Part shown: one piece after another, positions 33,930-42,680 of the stretch
Position numbering within the stretch: the first letter of the stretch is position 1
Layout of the letters: every line of letters starts with the position of its first letter
NCBI RefSeq assembly: GCF_013186535.1
Contig: NZ_JABMCZ010000005.1
Location: 62,001 to 126,000 of the forward strand
Origin: Nocardia terpenica
GTDB taxonomy: Bacteria; Actinomycetota; Actinomycetes; Mycobacteriales; Mycobacteriaceae
Reading direction: 5' to 3'
Length of the DNA stretch: 64,000 nucleotides
Made by a program: the position numbers and the translations under genes
The notes under the pieces: generated by a model
The model's input: the letters and a program-made list of their open reading frames with translations, nothing else
Databases searched by the model: none
Told to the model about the DNA's origin: nothing

Positions 33930-35749
33930 CCTTTTCCGATGTCGGTTTCACTGCTGATCGAACGCAGCCAGGTCTCGCACGCAAGCGTCTGCACGAGAAC
34001 CGGGCGGAGCGTGGCGCCGGCGCACGCCTGGGACACCGCCGTGCGCAACCGGCGGGCGTCCACCAGGCCGTACCGGACCAGCAGCGAGTCGTCGCACAGC
34101 GCAAGCAGTTCCGCCCCGTGATGGCGGAATCCGGCAGCCACCTCCACACCGGTGTCCGCCTTGGTTCTGCGTTGCAACAGCGGCTCCGGGACGATGCCGC
34201 GCATCGCCTCGGCCAGCAGCGGCTTGTACCGCCAGGGGCTGGTGCGCTCGTGTGCCCGTACCGCCAGGCACGCTTCGACGACACGGTCGTCGAGGAATGG
34301 GCACGCCCGCGTCAGGCCGGCCTCCGCCACCACCTGCGCGTCGAGGCGGGAGAAGCGGCCGGCGGTCTGGACGAGAGCGAGCGCCTCGTGCTGTCCTCGC
34401 GACGACGACAGCGGCTCGGCACCGTCCGCGGCGACGGCCAGCAGAGCCTCGGCCGCTTCGGCGGCGGCCGGTGTCGCCCAAAACGGCAGGCGCAGCGGCG
34501 GTCCCCAGCCGGCCGGGCCGTCGGGCGGCGCAGGCGCGCGCAGCTGTGCTGCCTCATCGCCGAGCCACGCGGCGTAGTCGCGGCGGTCGCACAGCACCCG
34601 CGCGGCGGACCTCGCCGGCCACCGGCGCAGAATCCGATGCCCGCGAAAGTGCCGATAGAATAGCCATGGCCGGGTGCGGGCCAGATCGTACAGGTAGGCG
34701 CGGCGCGTCCAGACGACCTCGTCGCCGCCGTGCCCGGTGAGCTGGACCGTGCAGCCGCCGGTGACCAGCCGATCCGCCAGCGCCAACGACTGCGCCTGTC
34801 CCCGCAGGCCGGGGTACGGCTCGTCGGACCCGCTGGGCCGCAGGATGTCGGCGAACTGCCGCGGGCGATGGTCCGGCGCCACCACGAGCCGTTGCACACC
34901 GGGAAGGTCACGAGCCGCGGCCTGCGCCCACATCGCATCGTCATCGCCCTCGTCCACGCTGGTACTGGTGATGGCGATCAGGTCGTTCCACCGTGGCTTC
35001 GCCAGGAAACACAGTGACGTGGAGTCGAATCCCCCCGACAGATCGCAGCCGATCGGCGCCTGCACCGGGACCGCATCGAGACGAATGGATACCGCGGTCG
35101 CCAGGGCCTCGCGCAACACGGCGGCACCTTCCGGTAGCGAGAGGCTCGGCTCGGGCGGGCTCCACCACCGCACGACGCGGCTCCGTCCGGTGGCTTCGAT
35201 CAGCAGATAATGGCCCGCGGGCACAGCGCGCACGTCGCGCCACGGGGTGGCATCGCATGCCGGGTGCGGTATGCCCGGGTCCACCAAACGGGCGGCCAGC
35301 CAACGGTTGTCCAATTCGCCGGAGCCCAGTCGGGCGAGCACATCCGCGCGGTCGGCGGCGATCACCGTGCCGCCGACCGTCGTGGCGAAGACCCGCCGGA
35401 ACCCGGAAGCACTGCCCTGCACCCGGATTCGGTTACCGACGGCGGCCACCAGGTGGAAGCTGCCCGGCAATGTCGTAGCGAGCCGGTCCAGATCGCCGAT
35501 GTCGCCCATGCGGCCCGCCGTTTCGGCGAGCCGTGCGGCGGTGACGGCGCTCTGGCCGATCACCGCCACACGGGTCCTGCCTGCCTGAGCGGTGACCACC
35601 TCATCCGTCGACCAGCACCCCATCAACCAGGGTCGCCCCGAATTGTGGTGGACGACGTGGGTGGCTCGCGAGCGCAGTAATCCGGCCACGGCGAGACATG
35701 AATCCCTGTCGGGAAAAACCGTGAACCAACTCGTGCCGCGGCTGAACAC
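33926..35749 (-). CDS. Lasso peptide cyclase (asparagine synthetase-like, C protein)
   Basis: The protein has 607 residues from a GTG start. It adenylates the ring Asp/Glu side chain and joins it to the core N-terminus. The N-terminal third resembles the glutaminase half of asparagine synthetase without its Cys. The synthetase half has the PP-loop PIGCDLSGGFDSTSLCFLA, DEGDDDAMWAQAAA, and the LTGHGGDEVVW loop with the acidic Mg site. C-terminal RYKPLLAEAMRGIVPE and RRTKADTG also match the family. It starts 26 bases after the precursor gene ends, with GGAGA upstream. Confidence 0.94.
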   Translation of the reverse strand: MFSRGTSWFTVFPDRDSCLAVAGLLRSRATHVVHHNSGRPWLMGCWSTDEVVTAQAGRTRVAVIGQSAVTAARLAETAGRMGDIGDLDRLATTLPGSFHLVAAVGNRIRVQGSASGFRRVFATTVGGTVIAADRADVLARLGSGELDNRWLAARLVDPGIPHPACDATPWRDVRAVPAGHYLLIEATGRSRVVRWWSPPEPSLSLPEGAAVLREALATAVSIRLDAVPVQAPIGCDLSGGFDSTSLCFLAKPRWNDLIAITSTSVDEGDDDAMWAQAAARDLPGVQRLVVAPDHRPRQFADILRPSGSDEPYPGLRGQAQSLALADRLVTGGCTVQLTGHGGDEVVWTRRAYLYDLARTRPWLFYRHFRGHRILRRWPARSAARVLCDRRDYAAWLGDEAAQLRAPAPPDGPAGWGPPLRLPFWATPAAAEAAEALLAVAADGAEPLSSSRGQHEALALVQTAGRFSRLDAQVVAEAGLTRACPFLDDRVVEACLAVRAHERTSPWRYKPLLAEAMRGIVPEPLLQRRTKADTGVEVAAGFRHHGAELLALCDDSLLVRYGLVDARRLRTAVSQACAGATLRPVLVQTLACETWLRSISSETDIGKG

Positions 35750-35775
35750 TATGCTCTCCGATCAGTCGACGCGGA

Positions 35776-35892
35776 TCAGTCGCGCTGTCCGGTCGGGCCG
35801 TCCCACTGGGAGCCATACCAGCCCTGGGTGTCGTACTCGAAAGTGCCGACCTTGAAAAGCACGGGCGACTCGTAGACCGATTCCTGCTGCAT
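35776..35892 (-). CDS. Lasso peptide precursor (A), predicted 15-residue core
   Basis: The 38-residue product starts MQQESVYESPVLFKVG. The leader has the lasso B1-recognition pattern Y-x-x-P-x-L then G (YESPVL...VG), and Thr at position -2 before the core (DTQ|G). The predicted core is GWYGSQWDGPTGQRD. Gly1 can bond to Asp8, giving an 8-residue ring and a 7-residue tail. It has no Cys, so it is class II. GGAGGT lies 8 bases before the ATG, an excellent site. It is the first gene of the minus-strand operon A-C-P450-ABC-B1-B2. Its small size hides it from routine gene callers. Confidence 0.92.
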   Translation of the reverse strand: MQQESVYESPVLFKVGTFEYDTQGWYGSQWDGPTGQRD

Positions 35893-36004
35893 TACGCATA
35901 CCTCCACATTTCTCAGGGTATTTCCCATTGAGTAGCCATCTGGCAGCTACGGCAATGGAGTCTGCCCGGCTCGGTTATCTCGCGTCAAGAATGTATTCAT
36001 AAGT

Positions 36005-36020
36005 CTCAATTATTATTGAG
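36005..36020. promoter_or_regulatory. Perfect 6-base palindrome in the lasso promoter region
   Basis: CTCAAT-TATT-ATTGAG lies about 115 bases upstream of the lasso precursor start. It has a LysR-like or TetR-like shape in an AT-rich stretch. It could bind the LysR or TetR protein encoded next door. Its role is unproven. Confidence 0.4.
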
Positions 36021-36200
36021 CTGATTGATTTCGTTTACTGCATGAGCGCGCGGCGGACTTGCGGGAATGACGGTAGGCATCGACCGCCGGGCGCATCTGC
36101 GCCTCCCCTGCCCAGTCGGCGGCGCGGCTGCGCTCGAAGGATGTCTTGTCCCGAACGATATTTGAAGTGGCAGTGAACTATTCGTGAATCAACTTCCCTA

Positions 36201-36290
36201 AGATCGCGCGCTAATTTCGCGCTAATTTTCTTTACTCTATCGTTACCATCCTCTCAGGATCCTCTAAGCATTTCTCGGCATTCTCGATGG
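36201..36290 (-). repeat. Left arm of the ~85-base inverted repeat around LysR-TetR
   Basis: Read on the minus strand, this segment matches 38651-38733 on the plus strand. Both begin CATCGAGAATGC and end in a 40-base block with 33 identical positions, including GTAAAGAAAATTAGCGC, which carries a doubled AATTAGCGC. Confidence 0.75.
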
Positions 36291-36460
36291 AACCTCCCGG
36301 TGCGGGGTAGGAAGCGAATTCGATATCGCTGAATCGCTTCGCGTAATGCAGTAGCACAACCCCATCGGATCGATAGGCATGCTCGATGCCTGCTCCGTGG
36401 TATGAGGTCGAAAGATTGCTGGAGCGTTCTACGTCGAATAGTACGTCGAATAGGATGGAC
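36232..36460 (-). pseudogene. 3' fragment of an unknown gene
   Basis: The frame ends SIENAEKCLEDPERMVTIE and stops at 36232. The visible segment (ERSSNLSTSYHGAGIEHAYRS) reads like protein, but there is no start codon with a ribosome site in the frame before it runs under the LysR gene. The last codons are similar to a short stretch in the other repeat arm (MVGRIENAEVS, stop, then EEAENIVTER at 38640-38705). This suggests that both are remnants of the same gene's 3' end. It may also be chance. Confidence 0.3.
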
Positions 36461-36543
36461 CATTGGCAGGCTTTCCTGAAGATATCGAAACGGGTCGACA
36501 AGCAACAGGAACGAAAGTTGTCACCGGCGCAGTGAGCGCCGAC

Positions 36544-37482
36544 ATGTCCGAGGTACAGATGGACTGGCTCGACCTGACGGCATTCTGCGAGGTCGCGAAA
36601 CACGCGAGTTTCACCAAGGCCGCGGAGCGGATGCACCTTACCCAGCCCGTACTCAGCACGCGAATACGGAGACTCGAGCGAATGCTCGGAGTGGAGCTGT
36701 TGCACCGCTCCACCCGGCGCGTCACATTATCGCAACCGGGCCACCGGCTGCTCCGGCACGTACAGGGTTTGCGGCAGAGTTGGCACCACGCCGTCGCCGA
36801 CGTGACGAGGGGCGACATCCGCTTTACGGTCGCCACCACCATCCCGGAACTGTGTTCATTGGCAGCGGCCACGAACCATCATTTCCCTCATCTGCGAGTC
36901 GAATACGAACTCCGCATCCCGGGCACGGCCCTGCCCGCTGTCGGCGCCGGATTCGACGCCGTTCAGGGGGCCGATCCGCTGTTTCACAATGTCGTCCCGC
37001 CAGCGCAGGTGGAGATCGGCACAATCGTCCACGAACCCGTGTGGGTCATGCTGTCCGAGCAGCACCCGCTTGCCGCCCACAGCCGGATCCGGCTGCATGC
37101 GCTGAGCGACGAGGCATGGATCGAGGCACCGGAATCCAGCGATGAGCTCATAGCGATCTGTATAGAAGCCGGATTCGTTCCCGACATTCGCTACCGCAGC
37201 AGGACCCTGCCGGCGGTGGACCTGATACAGGCGTGCAATGCGGTATCCCTGATTCAGGCACGGGTTCCCGCACCCGCCGGGTGTGTCACCCGCCCGCTCG
37301 ATATCGATGTACGGCGGCACATCTTTTACGCGTGGCACTCCGGCACTCCCCAGAGCATCGTCCGCTTTCAGTACGACTTCCTCCGCGCCGGTTATCGGAA
37401 GCTCGCCTTCCGTAACCCGGCATACCGGCAATTCATAGAATCGGAGCCGCAGCGCTTTGCGGAATTGCACAATACGGTATAG
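36544..37482 (+). CDS. LysR-family transcriptional regulator
   Basis: The protein has 312 residues starting MSEVQMDWLDL; MDWLDL at 36559 is an alternative. The winged helix-turn-helix is LTAFCEVAKHASFTKAAERMHLTQPVLSTRIRRLERMLGVELLHRSTRRVTLSQPG. The effector domain follows from residue 95 (IRFTVATTIPELCSLAAA). It lies between the lasso and lanthipeptide clusters on the opposite strand to both, so it may control one of them. It is unlikely to be autonomous because a LysR usually sits divergent to its target; here the lasso operon is the divergent neighbour. Confidence 0.93.
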   Translation: MSEVQMDWLDLTAFCEVAKHASFTKAAERMHLTQPVLSTRIRRLERMLGVELLHRSTRRVTLSQPGHRLLRHVQGLRQSWHHAVADVTRGDIRFTVATTIPELCSLAAATNHHFPHLRVEYELRIPGTALPAVGAGFDAVQGADPLFHNVVPPAQVEIGTIVHEPVWVMLSEQHPLAAHSRIRLHALSDEAWIEAPESSDELIAICIEAGFVPDIRYRSRTLPAVDLIQACNAVSLIQARVPAPAGCVTRPLDIDVRRHIFYAWHSGTPQSIVRFQYDFLRAGYRKLAFRNPAYRQFIESEPQRFAELHNTV

Positions 37483-37582
37483 GCCGCGAAACACCGAAAA
37501 ATCCTGAGCGCGTATTCGGCGGTTTTGCGCGTAACTGCCGGGTGAGATCGTTTGTGCGGCAGTAGGTTCGAGGGACCTCGCT

Positions 37583-37723
37583 GTGGTTGGGTCGGACTTG
37601 TCGTTCGAGTATCTGCCAGCGCAGGGCGAGGTCGTGGTCAGTATGCGCCCGGTGAGCGTGTTCGCCAAGGGACCGACCGTGACCGACGTCGACGAACTAC
37701 GCCGGTTGCTGCGGGGGCCGTGA
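37583..37723 (+). CDS. Short ORF or gene fragment, function unknown
   Basis: The GTG at 37583 gives 46 residues (VVGSDLSFEYLPAQGEVVV then RPVSVFAKGPTVTDVDELRRLL). The composition is protein-like and the codon use fits the genome, but it has no clear ribosome site and no family that I recognise. It may be a C-terminal remnant of a larger gene removed during the rearrangements in this region. The remaining part of 37483-37867 has nothing recognisable. Confidence 0.35.
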   Translation: MVGSDLSFEYLPAQGEVVVSMRPVSVFAKGPTVTDVDELRRLLRGP

Positions 37724-37867
37724 CGTTCGTGAAATTGCGGCTGCCATTCTTCGCGGTAATCATGACCGTTTCACATATTGGCTGACGATATTCAATGCAA
37801 TGGACATGTGTGACAGTGCAGCTGATTTTCCGTCATGCCGTAATTGTGGCCGTGTCACGGTGGTTTA

Positions 37868-38563
37868 TTACTCCGTCGCGGGATGGTGGGAGACTTGATG
37901 GATTGCGTGAGTCAGCACATGGTTCAGGGAGTTGGTGAGAATGTGGACGGTCTTTTGGGCGGTGTCGGTGGTGTGGTCGGTGGCGGCGAGTTTGAAGCAT
38001 GTTGACGCGAGCAGGCCCGAGACGGTGTCGATGACGAGATCGACGACGCCGCGGTCGTAATCTGTTCCCGGTCGATGGTGGGAGAAGTAGAGCCCTCGGG
38101 TAATGCGGGCCGTCGCGTCTTCGACGGGACCGAGCAGGAGATTGCTGCTCGCGGACACCTGCTGGGTCAGGATCTGAACCACGTCACGATGTTCGGATAC
38201 GGCGTCGAGAACGGCCAGGCCGATCGCGTTGATCGCGTGCCGAATCTCGCGGCCCTCGCTGTCGGCCGATCTGACCGTGAAAATGGTGTCGAATCTGTTC
38301 TGGATATGTGCGCCGGTCCGGGACAGCACGGCCGAGAACAGGTCGTCTTTGTCGACGAAATACCGGTACAGGGTACCGACTCCGACACCGGCGCGAGCGG
38401 CGACCGCATTCGTGGTCAACCCGTCGTAACCCTCCCGGGCCAGCACCTGAGCGGTCGCCTCCACAATCTGCTCTCGCGTCTCGAGCGCCCGTGCCTGCAC
38501 CGGGCGGCGTCGGCTCCCGACGCCGCGCCTATCGTCGCCGTGGGTGGACAAACCAACGACCAT
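37868..38563 (-). CDS. TetR-family repressor
   Basis: The protein has 231 residues. The DNA-binding domain is ALETREQIVEATAQVLAREGYDGLTTNAVAARAGVGVGTLYRYFVDKDDLFSAVLS. The ligand domain includes VVQILTQQVSASSNLLLGPVEDA. It is the last gene before the terminal end of the hybrid RiPP operon. It sits between two inverted repeat arms together with the LysR gene. Its target is unknown; the neighbouring repeat elements with paired AATTAGCGC motifs are candidate binding sites. Confidence 0.92.
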   Translation of the reverse strand: MVVGLSTHGDDRRGVGSRRRPVQARALETREQIVEATAQVLAREGYDGLTTNAVAARAGVGVGTLYRYFVDKDDLFSAVLSRTGAHIQNRFDTIFTVRSADSEGREIRHAINAIGLAVLDAVSEHRDVVQILTQQVSASSNLLLGPVEDATARITRGLYFSHHRPGTDYDRGVVDLVIDTVSGLLASTCFKLAATDHTTDTAQKTVHILTNSLNHVLTHAIHQVSHHPATE

Positions 38564-38789
38564 ATGACCACAACCTCTCTCATATTCCAGATATGTCGAG
38601 CACTAGCTGGTAATAGCAAAGGAACGCACTGTATCCCCGATGGTTGGTCGCATCGAGAATGCGGAAGTAAGCTGAGAAGAAGCTGAGAATATAGTAACGG
38701 AGAGGTAAAGAAAATTAGCGCAGAATTAGCGCGGCGAAGCGACGGTCCGACTATTCACTCGTTTTTCACCAGCGCTACATGTGACCGTT
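38564..38789. other. AT-rich gap after the hybrid RiPP operon
   Basis: About 226 bases between the TetR start and the end of the YcaO gene. It contains the right inverted repeat arm and no gene. No strong hairpin followed by a T-run is seen at the end of the YcaO gene. Confidence 0.5.
38651..38733 (+). repeat. Right arm of the ~85-base inverted repeat around LysR-TetR
   Basis: This plus-strand segment matches the reverse complement of 36201-36290. The last 40 bases (38694-38733) share 33 positions with 36207-36246. It encodes a partial repeat of the 3' fragment (RIENAE) with a stop in it. Confidence 0.75.
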
Positions 38790-40634
38790 CTACGCGAACG
38801 GATGTGGGTGCGGGTTGCGGTCGTCCGCAACGCCGTGGAGGCGCGGAAGGCCGGTGGTACGCCGGTAGGCGTGCCCGAAGGTCATGGGAAGGGCGCCGGG
38901 GACAAGCGTTTTCACGCAGACCAGGTCGGCCGACCGCAGTTCCTCGCCGGTCTGGTCGACCACGATGGCGTCCAGCCCACACCGCTGGAGCCGATCGAGC
39001 ATCTCGCCCAGGTCGTCTCGCAGGTCGAGGTGATCGGGCCAGGAGTTCCGGCTACTCCACGAGCTGTTCCAGTCGAGGCGAACGTCATCGGTGAACAGGA
39101 ACGCGAAGCGCTCGAAAGCGTCGGGATGACAGTAGAGCGCAAGGTGATCCTCCACCTCACCCACCAGATACGGGTTACCGAGCATCGCCGCAGGCCGCGA
39201 TCGTGTGCTGGATTCACCCCAGTCGTCGGTCCAGTCGATGTGACCGGCCAATTCGCGCAGGGCGCTGCGGACGGCTCGGAGCGGATGCGGATCCGCACCG
39301 ACGGCGGACAGGGAGTGGGGGCGCGACGAGGACGAGCCGGATTCGACGGCCATGGCCCAGAAGGTGGCCAAGCCGACATCCGAGGGGAGCTCGAACAGGT
39401 GAACCTCGTAGTCGCAGCGCCAGCGGATTCTCTCGACCACGAACCGGATCCATTCGTCCGGAACGGTCGCGACGGCGATCTGCCGGACGCTCGGTCGCGA
39501 ATACCAGGTCCTGAGGGCGGTATCGCGCTCCATCACCTCGATCACACTGTGGAAGACGGCTTCCTCGAGGCAGCTCCCGACGGCGCACCCGCTGGAGGTT
39601 TCCCGTACCAGGCGTGGGCCTCTCGCGCCGGAACCGAAGTAGGCCATCGTCTCCGGCACGAGGATCGGCTCCTTGCGTAAGAGCGAATAGCCCCATACCC
39701 AGTCCAGCGGGAGGTGCTCATCGAATCGCGTGAAGGGGAAACCCGGCAGCGTGTACTGCTCCTCGGAATACAGCCCCAGATCGCGCGGATCGAGTGCGCG
39801 GGCTCGCAGTTCGCCGTATGTTCCGCGGACGACGGTCTGCTTCCCCATGGGGCGCATACCCGCTCGGCGTTCCAGTCCTTCCAGGACCGCGAGCATCGTC
39901 GCCGTCCTGTGGTCACCGGCCTGGCCGTAACTCGTCGATATCGAGGATGAGCTGCCGGGAGCGCCGAAACGTGCCGACGCCGCCGGAAGGAGGGTGGTGA
40001 TGTGGCTCGTCAGCCCTGCCACCACACCGACCTTCGGATCCGTGTAACCAGAACCGAGAACGCCATGGTTGTCTCGCACCCGGAAAGTGGTGGCCGACGG
40101 CTTCGCTCGTGATGTCACCTCGATCGTCGCCCGCTCGGCGCTGTCGAGTGGCAGGTCGGCACACAGGGGGCACGTCGGATCGGGGAGGAAGTGTCTCGGC
40201 GACACCTCCAGTGTGTCGGGGCTGATCTCGATGATCGAAGGATGGTCGGGTCCGGTCCCGAGCTGTCGGTCGACGAGCCGGTGCATGGCATTGCCCAGGA
40301 CGTCATCGATGAAGCACGGCAGCGGGAGGGCAGCGGCCGCGCCGATCGGCAGCGCGGCCGGTTGACGGCGCTCCGCGCACAGCAGACACCCGCGCGACCC
40401 TGCTGACATCAAGGGACCGAGCGAGATTCGGTCACCGATACACATCGGGTACCACGCCGGGAACCGAGCGTTGGTCTCGCGCAGGCGTTCTTCGCTCCAC
40501 TCCGATCGCACGATGATGAGACCGCCGTCGCCGATACCGATCTCGTCCTCGGCGCCGACGAGAGTCACTCCCCAGCGGTCCACGAGCCGAGGTGCGATCC
40601 GGCCCAATAGTGCTGCGGCGTCTATCACCAGCAT
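38790..40634 (-). CDS. TOMM/LAP YcaO cyclodehydratase, azoline-forming type
   Basis: The protein has 614 residues. The N-terminal 200 residues have zinc-type cysteines (GCLLCAERRQ and CPLCADLP) as in fused E1-like halves. The YcaO domain follows with ATP-site motifs: SISTSYGQAGDHRTATMLAVLEGLERRAG, ETSSGCAVGSCLEEAVFHSVIEVMERD, and HPLRAVRSALRELAGHI. The C-terminus ends NPHPHPFA, the P-x-P-x-P type tail required by azoline-forming YcaO enzymes. It activates backbone amides so that Cys, Ser or Thr side chains cyclise. It overlaps the ThiF-like gene by 10 bases and ends the minus-strand operon. Confidence 0.92.
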   Translation of the reverse strand: MLVIDAAALLGRIAPRLVDRWGVTLVGAEDEIGIGDGGLIIVRSEWSEERLRETNARFPAWYPMCIGDRISLGPLMSAGSRGCLLCAERRQPAALPIGAAAALPLPCFIDDVLGNAMHRLVDRQLGTGPDHPSIIEISPDTLEVSPRHFLPDPTCPLCADLPLDSAERATIEVTSRAKPSATTFRVRDNHGVLGSGYTDPKVGVVAGLTSHITTLLPAASARFGAPGSSSSISTSYGQAGDHRTATMLAVLEGLERRAGMRPMGKQTVVRGTYGELRARALDPRDLGLYSEEQYTLPGFPFTRFDEHLPLDWVWGYSLLRKEPILVPETMAYFGSGARGPRLVRETSSGCAVGSCLEEAVFHSVIEVMERDTALRTWYSRPSVRQIAVATVPDEWIRFVVERIRWRCDYEVHLFELPSDVGLATFWAMAVESGSSSSRPHSLSAVGADPHPLRAVRSALRELAGHIDWTDDWGESSTRSRPAAMLGNPYLVGEVEDHLALYCHPDAFERFAFLFTDDVRLDWNSSWSSRNSWPDHLDLRDDLGEMLDRLQRCGLDAIVVDQTGEELRSADLVCVKTLVPGALPMTFGHAYRRTTGLPRLHGVADDRNPHPHPFA

Positions 40635-42670
40635 GTGCCGGGGCCTTCCGCGGCATCCGGGAGTACCAGAACTCTGACCACGAACGGATGCAACCGACTC
40701 AGTACCGGATCGTGATCCAGGGTGACCGCCACCGGGTGCAGACCTCGGCGGGTGAGCCGGTCGACCAGGCGCCTACCGAGCGTCGATGCGCCGCTCGTCC
40801 GCGGGCCGGGGGCCGGTTGCCCGATGCGGTGTCCTACAGGCGGGCAAGGGCTTTCGGGCGGCGAGAGGCGTTGGCATTGACGGTGTAGGAGCAGTTGTTC
40901 GATTCCGTGGCCGATCGCCTCGCCGAGGGACCGTCCGGTCGAGTAGAGATCACCGACGGTACTGTTGCTCAATCGGACGACCGGTGGGGCGAGCTCATGA
41001 GTGAACCGGACCGCGTGCACCGTCTCGCCCGACAGGCGAAGAAGGTTTCGGTAGTGCGATCCGATGCCGCGAAGTTCCAGCGACCACAGATCCAGTGGGG
41101 ATTGCTCGGTCTCCGCAGAGGTGATGGCATGGCTCGCGCACTGGTCGATCAGGGCACGCTCGACGGCTTCACAGAAGGTGTTCCCCGACGCGACGCCGAC
41201 CGGGGTGGTGGCGGTCGGACCCGAAACGAGGTGGGGGAAGGCATCTCCGGCGCGGACGGTGCACGGCTGTCCGGTACCGAGCGACATCCCCCAGAGCCGA
41301 CCCGCGGCCCACTCGTCCGGCATGAATTCGAGAAACGCGGGTGTTCCGTCGGCAGTGTGCAGGCGCTGCGGGTCCACCACGAGGTACGCGTAGAGTTCGC
41401 AGGCCCGGCGCAGCGCGTCGAGGCGCGCGCGGAGCATGTCGGGCCCCGCTCCGCGGACGATGACCGGAACATGCTGTGCCCGGTACGATTTCAGCGGGTC
41501 GGTAACGACCACCTCGGCGACCTGGAGTGGGAGCGGATCGGTACGGGCCGCCCTGATGTCGGCGAAGATTCCCACCCGCTCATCGATGTAGCGGCGAATG
41601 CTCCGGTAGAAATCGTGCTCGATCAGCGGCTCGGCATCGGAGAGCGCGCCGATCTTGGCGGCGACTTCGGTCGATGTCTCCGGACTCCGCGGTAACCCAT
41701 GGGGATGCGGTGCGACGGTTCGTTTCCTACTCCGGAGTTCTCCGAACTCGAGGTGGACCACGTCCGGCGCCCTCGCCTGCTCGATACCGGTGATTCGACG
41801 AAACCACAGGAGCAGCAGGTGGTTCGCCACGAGCTCGAGCTGAACGAGTGTGGGATCCGAGTGGCGAGGCTGCTCCGGGACGGTGGTGCGGTGCCGCTGC
41901 CAGAACGCGGCCCATCGCGTCCATTCGTGGCCCGGGAGGCCGACGGGACCGATCCACGCCTGGTCTCCCAGCACAACCGCCGGAACGAGATATTTCCGCT
42001 CCTCCCAGCACAATCGGTCGAGTCGCCGCAGCAGATCCGCCGAGTGTGCGGTGCAAACGTGAACGACGACGGGGAATTCCGCGAGGAGCGGGCGAATCGT
42101 TTCGATTCCGGGTGCACCGGCGTCGATGATCCTGACATCGGCGCACCGGGCGAGATCGCCTGGCTCGCACGACATCCCACCCGGCACCAGCACGCGGAGC
42201 CGGCGCAGCCCACTGTCGAGCGCGAGTCGGACCACCGGAGATACCGCGTGGACGGAGCCGATCAGGACCATGGGGGTGCTGCGGAAATCGTCGAACCTTT
42301 GCTCCGGTGACTCCCGATGCCGCGCGATCTGGGCGATCTCCCCGGCGTGACAATCCAACTCGTGTGCTGTCAGCGAGTGGGACCGATCTCGTGCCCGATC
42401 GCGAATGATCCCGTACCGGTCGAGCGCGACGATGATTCGCTCCGCGAGGGAACGCCGATCCTCATCGAGGCGACCCATAATCTCGTTCGCACCGGTCACA
42501 CCGTCGAACTGGGACACAAGCCATACGAGGACGTCACGGACCTCGGGCCCCTGAAGGGTTATCCGCAGCTCCGACGGCCCTTCCAGAGCGATGCCCTCGG
42601 GCGTGGGAGTCGCGCGAACGCCCGCTCTCAGCACCGGACGTCGGAGGTCGAGCTTGTGGTCGCGGTCCAT
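40625..42670 (-). CDS. Ocin-ThiF-like cyclodehydratase partner protein
   Basis: The protein has 681 residues. The first 90 residues resemble an RRE (leader-binding) domain, with LRITLQGPEVRDVLVWLVSQFDGVTGANEIM. The middle is ThiF/E1-like (VLIGSVHAVSPVVRLALDSGLRRLRVLV, LAEFPVVVHVCTAHSADLL). It lacks an obvious ATP-loop Gly-x-Gly-x-x-G, as in thiopeptide partners such as TbtF. The last 300 residues look like a degenerate YcaO half (KSYRAQHVPVIVRGAG then GNTFCEAVERALIDQC). It delivers the precursor to the catalytic YcaO, whose gene overlaps it. Confidence 0.82.
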   Translation of the reverse strand: MDRDHKLDLRRPVLRAGVRATPTPEGIALEGPSELRITLQGPEVRDVLVWLVSQFDGVTGANEIMGRLDEDRRSLAERIIVALDRYGIIRDRARDRSHSLTAHELDCHAGEIAQIARHRESPEQRFDDFRSTPMVLIGSVHAVSPVVRLALDSGLRRLRVLVPGGMSCEPGDLARCADVRIIDAGAPGIETIRPLLAEFPVVVHVCTAHSADLLRRLDRLCWEERKYLVPAVVLGDQAWIGPVGLPGHEWTRWAAFWQRHRTTVPEQPRHSDPTLVQLELVANHLLLLWFRRITGIEQARAPDVVHLEFGELRSRKRTVAPHPHGLPRSPETSTEVAAKIGALSDAEPLIEHDFYRSIRRYIDERVGIFADIRAARTDPLPLQVAEVVVTDPLKSYRAQHVPVIVRGAGPDMLRARLDALRRACELYAYLVVDPQRLHTADGTPAFLEFMPDEWAAGRLWGMSLGTGQPCTVRAGDAFPHLVSGPTATTPVGVASGNTFCEAVERALIDQCASHAITSAETEQSPLDLWSLELRGIGSHYRNLLRLSGETVHAVRFTHELAPPVVRLSNSTVGDLYSTGRSLGEAIGHGIEQLLLHRQCQRLSPPESPCPPVGHRIGQPAPGPRTSGASTLGRRLVDRLTRRGLHPVAVTLDHDPVLSRLHPFVVRVLVLPDAAEGPGTCW

Positions 42671-42680
42671 CGCGCCGCCT

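Larger units (their letters stand above)
35893..36543. other. AT-rich region upstream of the lasso operon
   Basis: About 650 bases that look clearly lower in G+C than the neighbours. It holds the presumed lasso operon promoter, a palindrome at 36005-36020, one arm of the inverted repeat (36201-36290) and a 3' gene remnant. No intact gene was recognised. Confidence 0.55.
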
